Below, piece by piece: positions 44,518 through 52,250 of a DNA stretch of 52,250 nucleotides (position 1 is the first letter of the stretch; each line of letters starts with the position of its first letter). This DNA comes from Clostridiales bacterium UBA4039 (GTDB taxonomy: Bacteria > Bacillota > Clostridia > Lachnospirales > Vallitaleaceae). A program made the translations under genes and the position numbers. Under the pieces are notes generated by a model. It worked only from the letters and a program-made list of their open reading frames with translations, searched no databases and was not told where the DNA came from. The DNA lies in NCBI GenBank assembly GCA_002382805.1, contig DGAD01000052.1:1-52250 (forward strand). The letters are read 5' to 3'.

Positions 44518-45507
44518 TTATTGTTCCATATTGGTTAGCATCACCGTTACTGCTAATGAATAGTTCACATTGAGCCGGAGTTGATTAATCAGTGTGTAAC
44601 TATTATATACAAGCCGAATCAATCGGTTAGCATTCACCCTTTGACTCAGTCGGATAATTTCTTGTTCAATATCTTTATGGATAATATTATCGATATCTTG
44701 GGTCCCATGATAGTACAAAATATCTCTGCTCAAACTAATCAATATATCAATATTTTCTAAAATATCCGCTTTGATCTCTTCAAAGAGTTGCACAACCTCT
44801 ATTATATCATAATCTTTCCCATTTATAAATATTTCTAAACACTTGAGCATATTTTGTCGTTGGGTTGTAAAGTTTTCTGATTCTTTTAAGATTAATGCTT
44901 TTCCAAGATTTCCTCTTGAAAAAGACCCATATACTCTAGCTTGAGTATAGTTCATACCATATTGTGTCGATAAATATTCTTCAATTTGCTTGGTACTAAT
45001 TGGTTTTAAAGACATCTTCACTGAACGGGATAGAATGGTTTGTAAAAATTTATGGCTATTGGAAGATACCAAGAAAAACAACCCGTATTCTGGCGGTTCT
45101 TCGATAGTTTTTAATATACTATTTTGAGCTTGAACCGTCATAAGTTCTGCCTGCTCAATAATATAAATCTTATACTTACTTTGATATGGGCGTACTTTAA
45201 TATCTTTAACAACTTGCTCACGTATATCTGTAACACCATATCCTGTTTTTTTTGTTGGGCGTACATAAGCGATATCCGGATGATTTCCCGATTCAATTTG
45301 CAGACAAGATGCGCAGACATTACATGGTCTACTTTCTTGTGGATTTTCACATTGAAGCAACTTGGAGAATGCCTTAACCAGTGTTTTTTTGCCCATGCCA
45401 TCTTCACCTTCTACAATATAAGCATGAGACACTTTCCCAGTTAAAAAAGCATTCTCCATATGTTTTATTATATTCTCATGTCCAACAATTTCATCAAATG
45501 AATACAT
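44518..45507 (-). CDS. holB: DNA polymerase III subunit delta'
   Basis: A 329-residue clamp-loader subunit. It has the P-loop IVEGEDGMGKKTLVKAFSK, a zinc site (CENPQESRPCNVCASCLQ) and the QAELMTVQAQNSILKTIEE box, followed by PPEYGLFFLVSSN with SRSVKMSLKP. The P-loop has GMGKK in place of GxGKT, consistent with delta' not being an ATPase. AGAGGT precedes the ATG at 45507. It belongs to the tmk-darA-yaaR-holB operon. Confidence 0.95.
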   Translation of the reverse strand: MYSFDEIVGHENIIKHMENAFLTGKVSHAYIVEGEDGMGKKTLVKAFSKLLQCENPQESRPCNVCASCLQIESGNHPDIAYVRPTKKTGYGVTDIREQVVKDIKVRPYQSKYKIYIIEQAELMTVQAQNSILKTIEEPPEYGLFFLVSSNSHKFLQTILSRSVKMSLKPISTKQIEEYLSTQYGMNYTQARVYGSFSRGNLGKALILKESENFTTQRQNMLKCLEIFINGKDYDIIEVVQLFEEIKADILENIDILISLSRDILYYHGTQDIDNIIHKDIEQEIIRLSQRVNANRLIRLVYNSYTLINQLRLNVNYSLAVTVMLTNMEQ

Positions 45508-45518
45508 TTATTCTACCT

Positions 45519-45962
45519 CTATATAACCATGTCAAGTAGCAATCCTCTAATTTCATCGACTTTTCCTAAGATGTTCAAATGATTTTTTTCATCTTTAATA
45601 AGTTCTTGTGCCAATTCATCTAGATTCTTATCTACAAGTTTTACGATACCATAGACACGGTGTCGTCCTCTGCGGTCCAAAAAATTCTCGCGCGAAAATT
45701 GATGTGAATGTGTAACCACTTCATTGATAAACTCTTTAATAGTTTCGCGATATTTACGCATATCACGCACATCCATATGCTTGGAAATCTTATTTCCTTG
45801 TTCGGTAATCGATTCAATCATACTATTGAGCTTTGATTGCAATTGTGCTTCATCCACTTTACTCAAAAGCGTAAATTTAAAATCACTTTTTGGCGCATCA
45901 TTATTTTTTGATGCACTCTCAATATTTTGTACATTTTGAACCGAGTTTACTTTCACATCCAT
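45519..45962 (-). CDS. YaaR family protein (DUF327)
   Basis: A 147-residue helical protein of unknown function, typical of the Firmicutes tmk-holB cluster. [20 protein letters not shown] and [20 protein letters not shown] are the usual conserved parts. There is no catalytic signature. GGAGGAAAT lies upstream. It is 11 bases before holB and 25 after darA. Confidence 0.9.
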   Translation of the reverse strand: MDVKVNSVQNVQNIESASKNNDAPKSDFKFTLLSKVDEAQLQSKLNSMIESITEQGNKISKHMDVRDMRKYRETIKEFINEVVTHSHQFSRENFLDRRGRHRVYGIVKLVDKNLDELAQELIKDEKNHLNILGKVDEIRGLLLDMVI

Positions 45963-45987
45963 AAGATTTCCTCCAAATAAAAACCGA

Positions 45988-46326
45988 CTAAACTTTTAAG
46001 TATTGATCCACATCCAGCACAAAAATCGTTGCTCCACCGACGGTAATTTCAACAGGATATGCCAACATATTATCCGGCACATTCGACACTGGTGGGTTAA
46101 CAAGGGACATTTTTTTACTGGTTTTACATATCTCTTTGATAAGTTCAACGACTTTATCAACTTTATCTTTTTCAACTCCAACAAAAAGGGTTGTATTTCC
46201 TGTCTTTAAGAGACCACCTGTGCTTGCCAATTTTGTTGCCATAAACCCCTCTTTTGTTAATGCTTCCATTAAACGATGGGAATCTTCATCATGAATCACT
46301 GCCATTACCATTTTCATACTATTCAC
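45988..46326 (-). CDS. darA: Cyclic-di-AMP receptor, PII-like (DarA/PstA)
   Basis: A 112-residue PII-like protein. The N-terminal strand [38 protein letters not shown] and [20 protein letters not shown] match DarA (YaaQ). The TGG-FL-type loop that holds c-di-AMP is seen here as TGGLLKTGN. It signals second-messenger levels through unknown partners. It overlaps the tmk stop by 4 bases and precedes yaaR. Confidence 0.93.
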   Translation of the reverse strand: MNSMKMVMAVIHDEDSHRLMEALTKEGFMATKLASTGGLLKTGNTTLFVGVEKDKVDKVVELIKEICKTSKKMSLVNPPVSNVPDNMLAYPVEITVGGATIFVLDVDQYLKV

Positions 46327-46970
46327 TCCTCGTCATTATATTTATCGGTTATTATTCCTTTTTCTTTAAGTCCCAAAAGTATACATTGGTGAACTTCTTC
46401 AATCGACTGGCTTGCATCAATATCAATCATACGCTCTTGATTAGCTTTTGCCAATTGTTTATATCCATCACGTACTTTTTGGTGAAACTGCTCTTTTTCC
46501 CCTTCAAGGCGATCTAGCTCTTGCTGATTCTTCTTGCGCTCCATCCCTTGTCGGTGCTCTAAGTCTAAGAAAAATGTAATATCTGGCTGTAACCCTTTGG
46601 TTGCATATTGATTAATCGTCGCAACCATTTCTTCACCTAATTCGCGTGCCATTCCTTGATAGACAATAGATGAGTCCACAAAACGATCACATATAACAAT
46701 GTCCCCTTGTTCTACTGCCGGTAAAATATATTCTGCAACATGTTGGGCTCTAGCCGCAGCATAGAGTAATGCCTCTGTCACATAATCCATCTCTTGATAA
46801 TTTACATTGAGTATAATCTCTCGTATTGCTTCACTAATTCTTGTTCCTCCAGGTTCACGCGTGATACGCACGTGCTTTCCTTTTGTTTCAAAATACTCTT
46901 TTAATCGATTGATCTGTGTTGTCTTTCCCGAGCCGTCCATGCCCTCAATTGTAATAAATATGCCTTTCAT
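46323..46970 (-). CDS. tmk: Thymidylate kinase
   Basis: A 215-residue kinase that turns dTMP into dTDP. It has P-loop IEGMDGSGKTTQINRL, TREPGGTRISEAIREIIL (the DR/EPG motif), ICDRFVDSSIVYQGMAREL and the lid region DLEHRQGMERKKNQQELDRL. Its start has GAGGT upstream, and its stop overlaps the darA start (ATGA). It follows the decarboxylase-like gene by 17 bases. Confidence 0.97.
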   Translation of the reverse strand: MKGIFITIEGMDGSGKTTQINRLKEYFETKGKHVRITREPGGTRISEAIREIILNVNYQEMDYVTEALLYAAARAQHVAEYILPAVEQGDIVICDRFVDSSIVYQGMARELGEEMVATINQYATKGLQPDITFFLDLEHRQGMERKKNQQELDRLEGEKEQFHQKVRDGYKQLAKANQERMIDIDASQSIEEVHQCILLGLKEKGIITDKYNDEE

Positions 46971-46987
46971 ATATACCTCGCAACGTG

Positions 46988-48361
46988 TTATTTTAGAACC
47001 TGTATTTCTCCTTTTATTATACCATAAATCTCCTTGTCATGCTTCTCTAAACCTATAAGATAATCAATAATCTCCTGAGTTATTGCTTCTCCAGGAAGTA
47101 TCAAGGGAATCCCTGGTGGATATGGTATAATCATATTTCGAGAAGTATATCCTTGTGCATCCTTTAGTGCAATCCACATCCATTCAAGGCTTTGTTTAGC
47201 TTGATGCATGAGCATCATTTGCTGGGGTAATTGAGTTCCTATCGCCTGATTTTTAATGATATCATCCTGCATTGTCTTATGGTCAATCCCGCCAAGACAT
47301 GCTTTTATCCCGTCTACAAGCTCAAGAATATCTTCTAATGTATCTGCCAATGAAGTGATTGCAACAATATGTTTTTCACCTGCCATCTCTACCTGAATCT
47401 GATGCTTGTTACGAAGTGCCTCGCTTAACCAATAACCACTAACTCCATTTTGCTGTATAACAAAAGTAAGCCGTGTAGGATCATCGCTCATCCAATATCC
47501 TCCTTGGATTGGATGTGTTTTTAATAACAATTGTAATGCATCAATCCATTGATCATACGCATAACGATGGTTATCCATATAGTCTATTCCTTGTTCAATG
47601 GAACTCATCAAAAGATATGATGGTGATGACGACTGATAAATCGCTAGATATTCTTTAAGAATTTCTCTTTCTTCATCTGAGAGTTTCTGTGTATGTAGTA
47701 TCGCCGTTTGTGTAAGGCAAGGTAACGTTTTATGTGTGCTTTGAATAACATAGTCCGCCCCCTGTTCAATCGCTGATTTAGGTAATTTGTCGCTAAAAGT
47801 AAAATGCGCGCCATGAGCTTCATCCACAACTAATGTTGCGCCATACGCATGCACGATATCACTAATGGCTTGAATATCTGAAGTCATACCTTCATAGGTT
47901 GGTGATGTAATAACAACTGTATGGATATCTGGATGTTCCAAAAGCATTTTTTCAATGGATTTTGGGCTAACTTCTCCATAAAACCCTTCATCTGCATAAT
48001 ATGAAGGGTAAATATAGTGCGCTTTTATTTGATGAAGATATATACTATTGTACACCGATTTATGACAATTTCTAGACACCAAAACAGAACCTTGTTGACG
48101 AGCGCGTGTTGCCATCGTCGCCAAGATTCCTGCTGTACTTCCATTGATTAATAAATACGTTTGATCGGATCGATATATGGTCGCGATCCGATCTTGTAAC
48201 TCTTTGATAATCCCAGTAGGGTGATGCAAATCATCTGTCCATGGAACTTCAGTAACATCCAAGGCATAGACATCCTCTAATGTCTGAAGCTTTCCATTTT
48301 TATGTCCAGGCATATGAAAAGACTTTATTTCATGGGTATATTTTTTTAATTCCTCGTACAT
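46988..48361 (-). CDS. Orn/Lys/Arg decarboxylase family PLP enzyme
   Basis: A 457-residue PLP-dependent protein of the YaaO type. It has FHMPGHKNGK at the start, TYLLINGSTAGILATMATRA, VVITSPTYEGMTSDIQAISD, VVDEAHGAHF and the PLP lysine in YVIQSTHKTLPCLTQTA. The C-terminal IPYPPGIPLILPGEAIT is also typical. It lacks the N-terminal wing domain of inducible enterobacterial decarboxylases and matches the short form at the head of the tmk cluster in Firmicutes. The substrate (arginine, lysine or ornithine) cannot be told. It precedes tmk and follows mrp by 11 bases. Confidence 0.9.
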   Translation of the reverse strand: MYEELKKYTHEIKSFHMPGHKNGKLQTLEDVYALDVTEVPWTDDLHHPTGIIKELQDRIATIYRSDQTYLLINGSTAGILATMATRARQQGSVLVSRNCHKSVYNSIYLHQIKAHYIYPSYYADEGFYGEVSPKSIEKMLLEHPDIHTVVITSPTYEGMTSDIQAISDIVHAYGATLVVDEAHGAHFTFSDKLPKSAIEQGADYVIQSTHKTLPCLTQTAILHTQKLSDEEREILKEYLAIYQSSSPSYLLMSSIEQGIDYMDNHRYAYDQWIDALQLLLKTHPIQGGYWMSDDPTRLTFVIQQNGVSGYWLSEALRNKHQIQVEMAGEKHIVAITSLADTLEDILELVDGIKACLGGIDHKTMQDDIIKNQAIGTQLPQQMMLMHQAKQSLEWMWIALKDAQGYTSRNMIIPYPPGIPLILPGEAITQEIIDYLIGLEKHDKEIYGIIKGEIQVLK

Positions 48362-48372
48362 GATGGACCTCT

Positions 48373-49215
48373 TTATAAAGGTTGACCTGTTTTGATGTGA
48401 ATTTTTTTCTGAACTTTTATGGCTACCTCATCAAATATTCTCATCATCTCTTCAGACAAACGATTCTTTTGTGTAACTGCTCCATTAATTGGTAACTCCG
48501 CTAAAAGTTCAACTTCTTGATCTTCTAAGAACGCTTCAATATCATCGCTTTCAAATACTCGAATTTTATCATCGCAATGCGGGCATGTCATATAGCTCAT
48601 ATTTTCTATAACGCCAAGTACCTCTACATTTAATCGCTTGGTCATTGCAATGGCCTTTGAGACAATCATAGATACCATATCTTGAGGTACACTTACCATG
48701 ACAATACCATCGAGTGGAAAGCTTTGCATGATTGTCAATGCAATGTCTCCTGTCCCAGGTGGCATATCAATGATAAGATAATCGAGTTCTCCCCATATAA
48801 CATCTTGATAAAATTGTTTGATTGTATTGGTGATAATTGGACCTCTCCATATGACAGGCTTCTTTTCTTCATCCAACAAAAAATTCAACGACATCGCTTT
48901 AAGGTTTGTCTCAATCTCAACAGCTTCTAAACCATGAGGATACATTAACGCCTTTTTATCTTCTGCATTAAAAATTCTTGGAATACTTGGACCAGTAATA
49001 TCTGCATCTAAAACTCCCACTTTATATCCTTGTCGATGTAAAGATAGTGCAAGGTTAGCAGCAACTGTCGACTTACCAACGCCGCCTTTTCCACTAAGTA
49101 CACCGATAATATGTTTAAACTGATTATTGGAGTTTGTTCCTATTACTTGACATTCCGACTTATTTTCTACATTACAACTTTCTTTTGATGAACATGAATC
49201 ACAATTTGAAGCCAT
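48373..49215 (-). CDS. Mrp/NBP35-family iron-sulfur carrier ATPase
   Basis: A 280-residue P-loop protein. Walker A is GVLSGKGGVGKSTVAANLAL (about residue 38), VLDADITGPSIPRIF follows, and YLIIDMPPGTGDIALT is the Walker B region. The CxxC in MTCPHCDDKI (about 230) would bridge a [4Fe-4S] cluster across the dimer. An extra Cys-rich N-terminus (NCDSCSSKESC) is seen. It stores and hands over iron-sulfur clusters. AAGGAGG fixes the ATG at 49215; the open frame runs to 49281. Confidence 0.93.
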   Translation of the reverse strand: MASNCDSCSSKESCNVENKSECQVIGTNSNNQFKHIIGVLSGKGGVGKSTVAANLALSLHRQGYKVGVLDADITGPSIPRIFNAEDKKALMYPHGLEAVEIETNLKAMSLNFLLDEEKKPVIWRGPIITNTIKQFYQDVIWGELDYLIIDMPPGTGDIALTIMQSFPLDGIVMVSVPQDMVSMIVSKAIAMTKRLNVEVLGVIENMSYMTCPHCDDKIRVFESDDIEAFLEDQEVELLAELPINGAVTQKNRLSEEMMRIFDEVAIKVQKKIHIKTGQPL

Positions 49216-49252
49216 ATGAACCTCCTTATATTTTATGTGGCATATGCCAACT

Positions 49253-49281
49253 ATAATAATCCTATTAATATAATCTGTCAA
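49253..49281 (-). promoter_or_regulatory. Sigma-A promoter of the mrp-like gene
   Basis: On the minus strand TTGACA (49276-49281), a 17-base spacer and TATTAT (49253-49258), about 38 bases before the ATG at 49215. Confidence 0.65.
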
Positions 49282-49326
49282 GTCTATTATACTAGATATG
49301 TCAAGTTCTATTCATAGATACACAGC

Positions 49327-49356
49327 AAAAGAGACCAGTGGGCGCTGGTCTCTTTT
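49327..49356 (-). terminator. Terminator after amtB
   Basis: A 12-base stem AAAAGAGACCAG/CTGGTCTCTTTT with a 6-base loop and T-runs on both strands, 96 bases past the amtB stop. Confidence 0.88.
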
Positions 49357-49451
49357 TAAAGAATTCCCATAGGATTAGGAATATAACTAAAGGTATAAAC
49401 ACTATATATAAACTAGTTACCTAGCTCATACCAAATTAAAAAATCAAATAC

Positions 49452-50678
49452 TTATCGAACATGTACGCCTTTAATTTCAAAGTCAGCATAACTTTCAACG
49501 CCATGCTCTTCTATATCAAGTCCAATATGTTCTTCTTGTGAACTTACACGTAAACCTATGATTAAATCCACTGCTCTAAACAGTATAAAGGATGTTGTAA
49601 GAACCCAAGCCGCCACAGCAGCGACACCAACTAATTGAATACCAAGTGCCGAAAAACTTCCGGTTGTAAGTAATCCATTATCTACAGAAAAGACACCTAC
49701 TAAAATCGTTCCGACAGCACCAGATATACCATGGACGCCTACAGCTCCTACTGGATCATCTACTTTTAATACCTTATCGACAAATTCAATTCCAAAGACA
49801 ATCACCACACCTGCAATCATCCCAATAAGGGCTGCTGCTCCCGGCGTAACCACATCACATCCAGCCGTTATTGCTACAAGACCTGCTAGTGCACCATTTA
49901 ATGTCATCGAAACATCTGGCTTTTTATAACGTAACCAGGTGATAATCATTGCAACAATTGCTGCGGCTGCAGCTGACAAGTTTGTCGTAACAAAGATTCG
50001 GCTAATCGCAAGGGCATCGGCTTCTGATCCTGCTGCTAATTGAGATCCCGGGTTAAAACCGAACCATCCGAACCAAAGAATAAAAACCCCTAAGGCTCCA
50101 AGAGTAATACTGTGTCCAGGAATCGCATGAGATTTTCCATCTTGACTGTATTTACCTAGACGCGGTCCTAATATCGATGCACCAACAAGGGCTGCCCAAC
50201 CACCTACCGAATGTACTGCGGTAGATCCAGCAAAATCATGAAATCCAATCTCTGATAACCATCCTCCACCCCAAATCCAATGCCCGGATACAGGATATAT
50301 AATTAACGAAATAAAGAAACTATATACTAAATACGAAATAAACTTTGTCCGTTCTGCCATTGCTCCAGAAACAATGGTTGCTGCTGTTGCGGCAAAAACT
50401 GTTTGAAATATAAGCGCCGTATAATCACCATTAAAGAAAAAATCTGGTTTTCCAAAAATTCCACTTACACTTTCGCCATACATTAAACTATATCCCACCG
50501 TCCAGAAAATAATGGATCCAACTGAAAAATCCATAAGATTTTTCATAATAATATTACCTGCATTTTTTGAACGGGTAAATCCTGTCTCTACCATGGCAAA
50601 TCCAGCTTGCATAAAAAACACCAGTGCTGCTGCGATTAGTACCCACATCGTATCTATTGCAAATTTTAATTCTTCCAT
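49452..50678 (-). CDS. amtB: Ammonium transporter
   Basis: This 408-residue polytopic membrane protein of the Amt/Rh family has about 11 segments and forms a trimer that conducts ammonium. Key features are FMQAGFAMVETGFTRSKNAG (first segment), the twin-His residues in DFAGSTAVHSVGGWAALVGA and VGAVGVHGISGAVGTI, and ILWFGWFGFNPGSQL. The C-terminus SQEEHIGLDIEEHGVESYAD is the conserved tail that couples to GlnB. It lies 54 bases after glnB and is co-regulated with it through the leader at 51107-51166. Confidence 0.97.
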   Translation of the reverse strand: MEELKFAIDTMWVLIAAALVFFMQAGFAMVETGFTRSKNAGNIIMKNLMDFSVGSIIFWTVGYSLMYGESVSGIFGKPDFFFNGDYTALIFQTVFAATAATIVSGAMAERTKFISYLVYSFFISLIIYPVSGHWIWGGGWLSEIGFHDFAGSTAVHSVGGWAALVGASILGPRLGKYSQDGKSHAIPGHSITLGALGVFILWFGWFGFNPGSQLAAGSEADALAISRIFVTTNLSAAAAAIVAMIITWLRYKKPDVSMTLNGALAGLVAITAGCDVVTPGAAALIGMIAGVVIVFGIEFVDKVLKVDDPVGAVGVHGISGAVGTILVGVFSVDNGLLTTGSFSALGIQLVGVAAVAAWVLTTSFILFRAVDLIIGLRVSSQEEHIGLDIEEHGVESYADFEIKGVHVR

Positions 50679-50732
50679 ATACTTTCACTCCTTTAATCTT
50701 TTTGTTTTACTCTCTGGATCCATGTTTATAAT

Positions 50733-51080
50733 CTATAATGCTTTAACCCCTTCTTCTCCTGTACGCACCTTTATTACATTTTCGACCGGATAGATAAAAA
50801 TTTTCCCATCACCAATTTCTCCTGTACGTAAAACTTTTTTTGCAACTTCAACAACTTTTTCTACAGGTACTTCACATACAACGGTTTCAACACGAATCTT
50901 TGGGAGTAAATCAATACTATATGGATTCCCTCTATAATACTCCGTCTTTCCTTTTTGTAAACCACAACCTAATACATGGGAAAATGTCATTCCCGTTATT
51001 CCAATTTCATTTAAAGCTTCTTTTAACACCTCTGCTTTATCTGGTCGGGTAATTATGTCCACCTTTGTTATCTTATCCAT
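50733..51080 (-). CDS. glnB: Nitrogen regulatory PII protein
   Basis: A 115-residue PII trimer subunit that senses 2-oxoglutarate and ATP/ADP and blocks or frees the ammonium channel. It has KVDIITRPDKAEVLKEALNE, GMTFSHVLGCGLQKGKTEYY with the T-loop RGNPYSIDLLPK, and TGEIGDGKIFIYPVENVIKV (B- and C-loop). The T-loop Tyr that is uridylylated in enterobacteria is present (EYYRG), although no glnD is in view. AAGGAGG precedes the ATG at 51080. Paired with amtB it is the GlnK-type regulator of that transporter. Confidence 0.96.
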   Translation of the reverse strand: MDKITKVDIITRPDKAEVLKEALNEIGITGMTFSHVLGCGLQKGKTEYYRGNPYSIDLLPKIRVETVVCEVPVEKVVEVAKKVLRTGEIGDGKIFIYPVENVIKVRTGEEGVKAL

Positions 51081-51106
51081 ATACGAACCTCCTTAAGTTT
51101 GAAAAC

Positions 51107-51166
51107 AAAAAAAGCCCATATAATCTCACACCTATTGGTGTAAAATCATATAGACTCCGTTGTCTA
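51107..51166 (-). promoter_or_regulatory. Attenuator leader of glnB-amtB with an ANTAR-like hairpin
   Basis: On the minus strand a short hairpin TAGAC-AACGGA-GTCTA (51151-51166) is followed by a long terminator (51114-51153, with GGTGT/ACACC near the loop) and seven T at 51107-51113, just before the glnB ribosome site. The hexaloop AACGGA has A at position 1 and G at position 4, the pattern read by ANTAR antiterminators. The hairpin's 3' arm overlaps the base of the terminator, so the two would exclude each other. I did not find a clear second hexaloop hairpin. Confidence 0.6.
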
Positions 51167-51214
51167 AAAAATTTAATACCTCTTTGCATTAAAACGCTTT
51201 AATTTATGTTCCTT

Positions 51215-51243
51215 ATTATACATACTCTATATTCTCTTGTCAA
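51215..51243 (-). promoter_or_regulatory. Sigma-A promoter of glnB-amtB
   Basis: On the minus strand TTGACA (51238-51243), a 17-base spacer and TATAAT (51215-51220), both perfect consensus. The leader to glnB would be about 130 bases and includes the attenuator. The rest of the gap, 51244-51407, is AT-rich and holds nothing I can name. Confidence 0.85.
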
Positions 51244-51407
51244 TAACTTTTTGAATCTTTTTATTTGTTATCCTGCATTTTTATATATATTTTTTGCTTT
51301 CATCGTTCAAAAACCTTTTAAATTTAAGGTTCGCAGATAACACAAAATATAAATATGAATTATAATTATATGATTCATTCAAATGATTTTAATAGATAAT
51401 ATAAAAA

Positions 51408-51437
51408 AAACACACAATCTATAAGAACTGTGTGTTT
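51408..51437 (-). terminator. Terminator of the tRNA array
   Basis: AAACACACA (51408-51416) pairs with TGTGTGTTT (51429-51437) around a 12-base loop. On the minus strand it ends in a run of eight T, 3 bases after the tRNA-Lys end. Confidence 0.85.
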
Positions 51438-51439
51438 AA

Positions 51440-51513
51440 TGAGGCACCCGGGACTCGAACCCGGGACACCTAGATTAAAAGTCTAGTGCTCTAGCCGACT
51501 GAGCTAGTGCCCC
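51440..51513 (-). tRNA. tRNA-Lys(TTT)
   Basis: Acceptor GGGGCAC/GTGCCTC (one G-U), anticodon loop CTTTTAA and T arm with GTTCGAGTC. Discriminator A; CCA is not encoded. It is the last gene of the array on the minus strand. Confidence 0.97.
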
Positions 51514-51517
51514 ATAA

Positions 51518-51590
<73 letters not shown>

Positions 51591-51612
51591 ATATATTTAA
51601 TATGCTACTTAG

Positions 51613-51686
51613 TTGCGGAGAGAGGATTTGAACCTCTGACCTTCGGGTTATGAGCCCGACGAGCTTCCAGACTGCTCCACTCCGCG
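51613..51686 (-). tRNA. Initiator tRNA-fMet(CAT)
   Basis: Anticodon loop CTCATAA in a GGG/CCC-type stem (CGGGCTCATAACCCG), and acceptor CGCGGAG/CTCCGCA with the C1-A72 mismatch that marks the bacterial initiator. Discriminator A. Confidence 0.95.
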
Positions 51687-51700
51687 ATATGAAATTTTAA

Positions 51701-51782
51701 TGGAGGGAGAAGGATTCGAACCTTCGAAGTCGTAGACAACAGATTTACAGTCTGCCCCCTTTGGCCACTCGGGAACCCCTCC
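51701..51782 (-). tRNA. tRNA-Tyr(GTA)
   Basis: Acceptor GGAGGGG/TCCCTCC, anticodon loop CTGTAAA, and a long class II variable arm, which fits Tyr. T loop TTCGAAT and discriminator A. Confidence 0.95.
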
Positions 51783-51807
51783 ATACGATGATTATAACAA
51801 TCATCAA

Positions 51808-51880
<73 letters not shown>

Positions 51881-51895
51881 ATATTAAGTTTTTTT

Positions 51896-51967
51896 GCTGA
51901 CAGAGCCACTGCTCTGCGCATGTGCCTTCGCTCTGCTCAGTTCACTGAAGAATTGAGCCACGTCAGC
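51896..51967 (-). pseudogene. tRNA-sized relic or tRNA-like RNA in the array
   Basis: This segment of 72 bases has a paired acceptor-like stem GCTGACG/TGTCAGC. Its first 16 bases nearly copy tRNA-Thr (GACGTGGCTCAATT), with a D-like GCTC/GAGC stem. It lacks an anticodon arm and the GTTCGA T-loop. Instead it has GAGCAGAGC-type repeats and a CAGAGC-AGTG-GCTCTG hairpin. It sits where a tRNA gene would be, between Thr and Val, and is followed by six T on the minus strand. Confidence 0.6.
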
Positions 51968-51999
51968 ATATTTGATTTTACTGAAGTATACACTTCAAA

Positions 52000-52072
52000 T
52001 GGGCGCAACAGGGCTCGAACCTGTGACCCCCTGCTTGTAAGGCAGGTGCTCTCCCAGCTGAGCTATGCGCCC
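52000..52072 (-). tRNA. tRNA-Val(TAC)
   Basis: Acceptor GGGCGCA/TGCGCCC fully paired, anticodon loop CTTACAA, T loop TTCGAGC, discriminator A. Confidence 0.97.
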
Positions 52073-52140
52073 TGGGATAATATTAAACTTACAACCATTA
52101 TGTTATCACTCTTATGAAGTCTCGCAAGTAAGTTTACTTA

Positions 52141-52214
<74 letters not shown>

Positions 52215-52250
52215 ATACATTTACATTTTATTCTACATTCTAAAGTCAAA

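Overview
The window comes from a low-GC Firmicute, most likely an anaerobic Clostridia of the Lachnospirales type. The order Orn/Lys/Arg decarboxylase-like, tmk, darA, yaaR, holB, ricT, methyltransferase, rsmI is typical of Firmicutes. Other supporting signs are a T-box in front of the trp operon, a DUF3881 gene beside tatD and metG, and strong AGGAGG ribosome binding sites. No species can be named from the sequence alone.

Layout. (1) 1-2094 is a host flank with a TetR regulator and a decayed two-gene ABC exporter. (2) About 2127-21473 is an AT-rich integrated element of about 19.3 kb, inserted in the anticodon loop of a host tRNA-Arg(CCT). The host 3' half lies at 2094-2134 and the host 5' half at 21466-21504, both on the minus strand. 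Joined, they pair in the acceptor, anticodon and T stems. Just inside its right end the element carries a complete, different tRNA-Arg(CCT), so it seems to bring a replacement for the gene it broke. It has an excisionase, an integrase broken by a stop and a frameshift, a replication-type HTH protein, and repeated ATTAGCA sites at both ends. Its cargo is mostly defence: a decayed AspBHI/MspJI-like nuclease; a Septu-like ATPase/HNH pair with an unusually long ATPase; an IS3-family insertion; a Sau3AI/MutH-like nuclease with two paralogous unknown genes; a three-gene ParB-like/SNF2 helicase/DUF3883 operon; a C5 cytosine methyltransferase; and a probable DUF6076 gene. No conjugation genes are present.

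(3) 21530-30949 is host chromosome: DUF3881, tatD, metG, an HTH-TPR regulator, a MarR regulator, a lipoprotein with a CHB_HEX-like domain, a GH20 hexosaminidase and a CBS-domain protein. (4) 31079-37858 is a complete tryptophan operon, trpEGDCFBA, behind a sigma-A promoter and a T-box leader. (5) 37938-41899 holds an ECF sigma/anti-sigma pair, an EAL-HDOD protein, an asparaginase and a YedF-type DsrE protein. (6) 41963-49215 is the replication/translation housekeeping cluster plus a Mrp-type iron-sulfur carrier. (7) 49452-51243 is glnB-amtB behind a leader with a terminator and an ANTAR-like hairpin. (8) 51408-52214 is a minus-strand tRNA array (Asp, Val, a tRNA-like relic, Thr, Tyr, fMet, Phe, Lys).

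The most notable observations are the split host tRNA with an element-borne surrogate and the dense defence cargo, especially the ParB-like/helicase/DUF3883 operon lying between a Sau3AI-like nuclease and its probable methyltransferase.
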